Both the position numbers and the translations under genes were made by a program. 64,000 nt of DNA, taken from Rhodococcus sp. 14-2483-1-2 (GTDB lineage: Bacteria > Actinomycetota > Actinomycetes > Mycobacteriales > Mycobacteriaceae). The stretch lies in contig NZ_NPFW01000021.1 of assembly GCF_002259405.1 (NCBI RefSeq), positions 434,001 to 498,000 of the forward strand, given 5' to 3'. Every line of letters starts with the position of its first letter. The stretch's first letter is position 1. Below, piece after piece: positions 60,116 to 64,000 of this stretch. A model generated the notes under the pieces. It did not search any database and was not told the origin of the DNA. It was given only the letters and a program-made list of their open reading frames with translations.

Positions 60116-60980
60116 TTTCGACAAGACCCCTGATCCGGAATCGGGTTCCGGCACCGCCGATTCGAGCGACAGCGTGACGAAGCCGACCGCGTCGTTCGGC
60201 ACGCCGTTCGACTACGACGCCACCGCCGAAGCGTCGCTCTCGGAGGCACCCGGTACCTCGGAGTCCGCGCCCTCACACGGCCCGACCGGCCCCACGGGTC
60301 CGGGGTGGGACACGTACTCGGGTATCGGAAACGGACCGGGTTGGTCCAGCACGCCGAGCTACCCGGCACCGAGCCCCGACGGCAGTACCGACAATCCTCT
60401 CGGTGGGTTTCCGGCACCTCCCGGCTACCCGCAACAGGAGTACGGCCAGCAGGGCTATTCGCAGCCGAACTACGGACAGCAGGGCTACCCGCAGCAGGGT
60501 TACGGCCAACAGCAGGGGTACGGCCAACAGGGCTTCGGGCAACAGCAGGGTTACGGCCAGCAGGGGTACGGCCAGCAGGGCTTCGGGCAACAGCAGGGGT
60601 ACGGCCAGCAGTACGGCTACGGCCCGCAGGGTTACGGGATACCCCCTGGCTACCAGGGTGGACCCGCGTTCGGTGTAGGCCCCGACGCGCCGTACGGGCG
60701 TGATCCGATGACCGGCGAGGCGCTGTCGGACAAGTCCAAGATCGTCGGCGGCCTGCTGCAGATATTTCTCGGCTGGTTGGGTGTCGGTCGTTTCTACCTC
60801 GGCAGTATCGGGATCGGCGTCGCACAGCTGTTGGTGTTCTTCTTGGGGGTGCTGCTCATCGCAGCGTTCGGCCTCGGACTGGTCGTGTTGTTCGGGCTGT
60901 TCGTCTGGCATCTCGTCGACGGCGTTCTGATACTGGTGGGCAATGTGAAGGATCCTCAGGGGCGAAAGCTGAGAGACTGA
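60108..60980 (+). CDS. TM2-domain protein with Q/G/Y-rich repeat region
   Basis: A 290-residue protein. Residues 1-105 are disordered and rich in Ser, Thr, Pro, Gly; residues ~112-177 are tandem YGQQG-type repeats; the C-terminal ~70 residues form a TM2 domain with two helices ([28 protein letters not shown], shortened: [13 protein letters not shown]) and the conserved DG in [11 protein letters not shown]2 function is unknown. GTG start with AGAAGG eight bases before, inside lgt (eight-base overlap). Confidence 0.88.
   Translation: MVDFDKTPDPESGSGTADSSDSVTKPTASFGTPFDYDATAEASLSEAPGTSESAPSHGPTGPTGPGWDTYSGIGNGPGWSSTPSYPAPSPDGSTDNPLGGFPAPPGYPQQEYGQQGYSQPNYGQQGYPQQGYGQQQGYGQQGFGQQQGYGQQGYGQQGFGQQQGYGQQYGYGPQGYGIPPGYQGGPAFGVGPDAPYGRDPMTGEALSDKSKIVGGLLQIFLGWLGVGRFYLGSIGIGVAQLLVFFLGVLLIAAFGLGLVVLFGLFVWHLVDGVLILVGNVKDPQGRKLRD
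60441..60637 (+). repeat. tandem coding repeats for Y-G-Q-Q-G units
   Basis: About 12 degenerate copies of a 12-15-base unit around TACGGCCAGCAGGG, some with an extra CAG. All differences keep the frame. The encoded region is low in charge and rich in Gln, Gly, Tyr and Pro, like prion-like disordered segments. Confidence 0.88.
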
Positions 60981-61020
60981 TGCCCTCGCTGATACTGCAT
61001 CGGACGTAAGGGAGCTCGAC

Positions 61021-61641
61021 ATGGGTGAATCGGGTACACCGTCTTCGGACGGATCCTCGGGCGATGGATCCACTCCGTCGGAGCCGACCATCTCGTTCGA
61101 AAAAGGCACTCCCGCAGGGTCGGGTCCCGTCTACGGGGTTCCCGACCCGAACTACAGCACGCCGAACTACAGCACTCCCGACGTCGACGAGCAGGGCCGG
61201 TTCGGACCTCCGCCCGGAGCGGGTTACCCACCGCCATCCGAAGGGTCCGGCCAGTACGGTGCGCCGCCGCCCCCGCCGTATGCGGGCGGGCAGTACGGCG
61301 CTCCCCAATACGGCGGCCCTCAGTACGGCGCTCCCCAATACGGTGGCCCCCAGTTCCCAGGCGGGCCCGGATACATGGATCCGATGGCTCCGTACGGTCG
61401 GCACCCGGTCACCGGGGAGCCGTTCTCCGACAAGCAGAAGCTGACGGCAGGTCTGCTCGGCATCCTGTTGGGCGCGTTCGGTGCAGGGCGTTTCTATCTG
61501 AATCAGCCGGGCATCGCGGTGGCGCAGATAGCCGTCACGTGGCTCACCTGCGGTATCGGCGGAATCTGGCCGTTGATCGACGGCATCATGATGCTCACCG
61601 GCAGCGTGCGTGATGAGCACGGTCGACCGTTGCGCGACTGA
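61021..61641 (+). CDS. second TM2-domain protein with proline/glycine-rich N-terminus
   Basis: A 206-residue protein with the same layout as its upstream neighbour: disordered N-terminus rich in Pro, Gly, Tyr and Ser, including QYGAPQYGGP repeats, then a TM2 domain (LGILLGAFGAGRFYLNQPGIAVAQ, shortened: GAFGAGRFYLNQPG, and WPLIDGIMML). The two probably arose by duplication. 40 bases separate them. ATG start. Function unknown. Confidence 0.88.
   Translation: MGESGTPSSDGSSGDGSTPSEPTISFEKGTPAGSGPVYGVPDPNYSTPNYSTPDVDEQGRFGPPPGAGYPPPSEGSGQYGAPPPPPYAGGQYGAPQYGGPQYGAPQYGGPQFPGGPGYMDPMAPYGRHPVTGEPFSDKQKLTAGLLGILLGAFGAGRFYLNQPGIAVAQIAVTWLTCGIGGIWPLIDGIMMLTGSVRDEHGRPLRD
61291..61350 (+). repeat. 30-bp direct repeat, two copies
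   Basis: CAGTACGGCGCTCCCCAATA plus the next ten bases occurs at 61291-61320 and again at 61321-61350 with only two differences. It encodes QYGAPQYGGP twice in the second TM2 protein. Confidence 0.88.
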
Positions 61642-61656
61642 CGATCACATTCGTCA

Positions 61657-61696
61657 CAGCTGTCATTCGCGATTGCATCGATGCGAATGACAGCTG
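61657..61696 (+). terminator. 14-bp inverted repeat after the TM2 genes, possible terminator
   Basis: CAGCTGTCATTCGC (61657-61670) and its exact complement GCGAATGACAGCTG (61683-61696) enclose 12 bases, 15 bases after the second TM2 stop. No T run follows, so it would be a non-canonical terminator; a TACGAT hexamer begins two bases later and might serve gltB, so an operator role is also possible. Confidence 0.5.
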
Positions 61697-61907
61697 CTAC
61701 GATTTCGCCATCCGGGAGAGATCTCGGATTCTTTCGCGGGCCAGAGCTGTCCCGGTGAATTCCCGATAGGCAGTTCAATTCGGCTCATCCGACCGTCCCG
61801 GTCGACTCGAGCCGACCAGCCGGCGGGGTTGCCGAGACTTCCGATGCAGGGTCGAAGACACTGCACCGCTTGCACGCACCCCACCGGCCTACGTGGAGGT
61901 GATCGTG

Positions 61908-64000
61908 GTGCTGTTTTCTCGGATGCCTGCGGAGCAAGGTCTGTACGACCCGAGCTCGGAGAAGGATTCCTGTGGCGTGGCGATGATCGCCGACATCGCG
62001 GGTCGCCGCTCCCACGCGATCGTCGCCGACGGCGTTCTGGCACTGGAGAACCTGGAGCATCGCGGAGCTGCCGGTGCCGAGCCCAACAGTGGTGACGGCG
62101 CGGGCATTCTGATCCAGCTGCCGGTCGAACTCCTCGCCTCCCTCGCGCCGTTCGATCTGCCCGCGGCCGGAGCCGACGGCGACAACACGTTCGCGGCCGG
62201 AGTGTGTTTTCTGCCGCAGGGCATCCGTGAGCGCGCGATCGCCGTCGAGCGCGTCGAAACCGTTGCGGCCGAAGAGGGTCTGGACATCCTGGGTTGGGTT
62301 CCGGTCGAGGTCGATCCCGATCGAGCCGATGTGGGCCTCACCGCCCTCGGCTGCATGCCCTACATGAGCTACCTCTACGTCACCGCCCCCGAGGTCGACG
62401 GCACGCGTCCCGCCGGTCTCGCGCTCGACCGTCTCGTCTACGGATTGCGCAAGCGTTCCGAGCGGGTCACCCCCGAGATCGAGGCCGAGGGGTCGGGGCT
62501 GTTCTTTCCGTCGCTGTCCTCGCGCACCATCGTCTACAAGGGCATGCTTACCACGATGCAGCTGCCGCTGTACTTTCCGGAACTTCGTAACCCTTTGTGC
62601 ACGAGCGCCATTGCCATCGTGCACAGTCGCTTCTCGACCAACACGTTCCCGTCGTGGCCGCTGGCGCACCCGCATCGCTACGTCGCGCACAACGGCGAGA
62701 TCAACACCGTCAAGGGCAACCGAAACAGGATGCGGGCTCGCGAAGCGTTGCTGTCGAGCGACCTGATCCCCGGGGACCTGGAGCGTTTGTTCCCGATCTG
62801 CAACCCCGATGCCTCGGACTCGGTGTCCCTGGACGAGGTGCTCGAACTACTGCACCTCGGCGGACGCAGCGTGCCGCACGTGGTGATGATGATGGTGCCC
62901 GAGCCGTGGGAGAACCACCGCACGATGGATCCGCGGGTGCGAGCGTTCTACCAGTTCCACTCGTCGATGATGGAGGCCTGGGACGGTCCGGCCTGCGTGA
63001 CGTTCACCGACGGCAGCTATGTCGGAGCCGTGCTGGATCGCAACGGCCTTCGCCCCGGCCGCTGGTGGCAGACGGCGGACGGTCGCGTGATCCTCGCCAG
63101 TGAGGCAGGCGTGCTCGACGTGCCCCAATCCGAGGTCGTCGCCAAAGGTCGCCTCGAGCCCGGCAAGATGTTCCTGATCGACACCGTCGCCGGACGTCTC
63201 GTGCCGGACGAGGAGATCAAACTCCAACTGGCAACCGAACATCCGTACCAGGAGTGGCTGCACGCGGGTCTGCTCGAGATCAAGAGCCTGCCCGAGCGTG
63301 CTCACATCCAGTACAACCACGACTCGGTGGTGCGCAGGCAGGTCGCTTTCGGCTACACCGAGGAAGACCTCCGCGTCGTACTGACGCCGATGGCCGCATC
63401 CGGGGGCGAGCCGCTCGGTTCGATGGGTACCGATACCCCGGCCGCAGTGATGTCGCAGCGATCGCGCCAGCTCTACGACTACTTCATCGAACTGTTTGCG
63501 CAGGTCACCAACCCGCCGCTCGACTCGATCCGCGAGGAGATCGTGACCTCGCTCGCGCGGGTGATGGGTCCGGAGCAGAACCTGCTCGAGCCCACTGCTG
63601 CGTCGTGCAGGCAGATCGTGTTGCCGTGGCCGGTGCTCGACAACGACGAGCTCAACAAGATCATTCATATCAACGACGACGGCGACCATCCGGGACTGTC
63701 GGCCACGGTGTTGCGTGGGCTGTACGAGGTCGAGCGCGGCGGCGAAGGTCTCGCCGAGGCCATCGAGGAGTTGCGTGCCCGGGCATCGGAGGCGATCGCT
63801 GCGGGGTACACCACGCTGATCATCTCCGATCGCGATTCGGACCACACCCGCGCCCCGATCCCGTCCCTGCTGGCCACCTCGGCGGTGCACCATCACCTGG
63901 TTCGCACGAAGGAGCGCACCAAGATTGCGCTCGTCGTCGAATCCGGTGACGCGCGCGAGGTGCACCATCTGGCGCTGCTCATCGGCTTCGGTGCCGCAGC
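61908..64000 (+). CDS. gltB: glutamate synthase large subunit, N-terminal part
   Basis: About 697 residues are visible before the right edge. The class II glutaminase domain begins at C22 in KDSCGVAMIAD, which becomes the N-terminal nucleophile after processing; HRGAAGAEPNSGDGAGI, HSRFSTNTFPSWPLAHP and HNGEINTVKGN complete it. The central domain begins around residue 480. The enzyme transfers glutamine nitrogen to 2-oxoglutarate, giving two glutamates. GTG start chosen because actinobacterial proteins begin MLFS/MLYS and GGAGG lies eight bases upstream. The 266-base gap before it has an inverted repeat and no recognised riboswitch. Confidence 0.95.
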   Translation, partial: MLFSRMPAEQGLYDPSSEKDSCGVAMIADIAGRRSHAIVADGVLALENLEHRGAAGAEPNSGDGAGILIQLPVELLASLAPFDLPAAGADGDNTFAAGVCFLPQGIRERAIAVERVETVAAEEGLDILGWVPVEVDPDRADVGLTALGCMPYMSYLYVTAPEVDGTRPAGLALDRLVYGLRKRSERVTPEIEAEGSGLFFPSLSSRTIVYKGMLTTMQLPLYFPELRNPLCTSAIAIVHSRFSTNTFPSWPLAHPHRYVAHNGEINTVKGNRNRMRAREALLSSDLIPGDLERLFPICNPDASDSVSLDEVLELLHLGGRSVPHVVMMMVPEPWENHRTMDPRVRAFYQFHSSMMEAWDGPACVTFTDGSYVGAVLDRNGLRPGRWWQTADGRVILASEAGVLDVPQSEVVAKGRLEPGKMFLIDTVAGRLVPDEEIKLQLATEHPYQEWLHAGLLEIKSLPERAHIQYNHDSVVRRQVAFGYTEEDLRVVLTPMAASGGEPLGSMGTDTPAAVMSQRSRQLYDYFIELFAQVTNPPLDSIREEIVTSLARVMGPEQNLLEPTAASCRQIVLPWPVLDNDELNKIIHINDDGDHPGLSATVLRGLYEVERGGEGLAEAIEELRARASEAIAAGYTTLIISDRDSDHTRAPIPSLLATSAVHHHLVRTKERTKIALVVESGDAREVHHLALLIGFGAA

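Noticed and set aside
61697..61907. known riboswitch in the gltB leader
   Set aside because: No match seen to glycine, glutamine, cobalamin or other familiar consensus cores.

Overview
The window is high-GC, extremely gene-dense actinobacterial chromosome, read as a Nocardiaceae genome (Rhodococcus/Rhodococcoides-like). Reasons: GTG/TTG starts and ATGA/GTGA stop-start overlaps are frequent, many genes look leaderless, and marker genes include an MTB12-like lipoprotein, an F420-dependent Ddn-like enzyme, SecA2, BsaP, PriA and the Trp-associated membrane protein. From memory the backbone order (dinB-lspA-rluA-dnaE1-ddn-ilvA-treZ/treY/glgX-bioB-bsaP-DUF2567-nrtR-nadABC-his-bcp-trp-lgt) follows Mycobacterium tuberculosis Rv1537 to Rv1614, with Rhodococcus-type insertions. 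No tRNA, rRNA, CRISPR array, insertion sequence or prophage was seen. No gene-free stretch exceeds 300 bases; the two longest are 22266-22558 and 61642-61907.

Left part (1-11.4 kb): end of a Y-family polymerase, an MTB12-like lipoprotein with a strong terminator, a two-gene lipoprotein operon, the lspA-rluA-membrane protein operon, dnaE, a small membrane protein, a Ddn-like F420 enzyme and ilvA.

Accessory part (11.4-34 kb): a TetR/DHA2 efflux pair with two operator-like repeats; the treZ-treY-glgX operon that converts alpha-glucan to trehalose; an OafA-type acyltransferase with SGNH domain; an MFS gene overlapping, antisense, a MerR-linked membrane protein; a PAS-GGDEF diguanylate cyclase; a CHAP protein; a class III sirtuin; a GntR-ABC operon; a small HTH regulator facing an NTF2-like gene; secA2 with a META-domain lipoprotein.

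Cofactor and amino-acid part (34-64 kb): a TetR regulator (probable BioQ) faces bioB-bsaP-DUF2567 across two tandem palindromes. NrtR, a Nudix protein with a broken catalytic box, faces nadA-nadB-nadC across a 23-bp dyad. After a short accessory block (S4 protein, LysR/DUF5997 pair, LysE-YchJ operon, SRPBCC and DinB-like proteins) come hisDCB-MFS-hisH-small membrane protein-priA-impA-hisF-hisI and trpE-membrane protein-trpC-trpB-trpA-lgt-TM2-TM2. No trpF is present; PriA is expected to do both the HisA and TrpF isomerisations, linking the two clusters. The window ends inside gltB.

Most of the window is housekeeping. The least explained items are the linked regulator/membrane-protein pairs, the acidic insert in GlgX, the Q/G/Y-rich TM2 proteins behind lgt, the intergenic perfect inverted repeats and the repeated TAnnnT-6/7-start arrangement.
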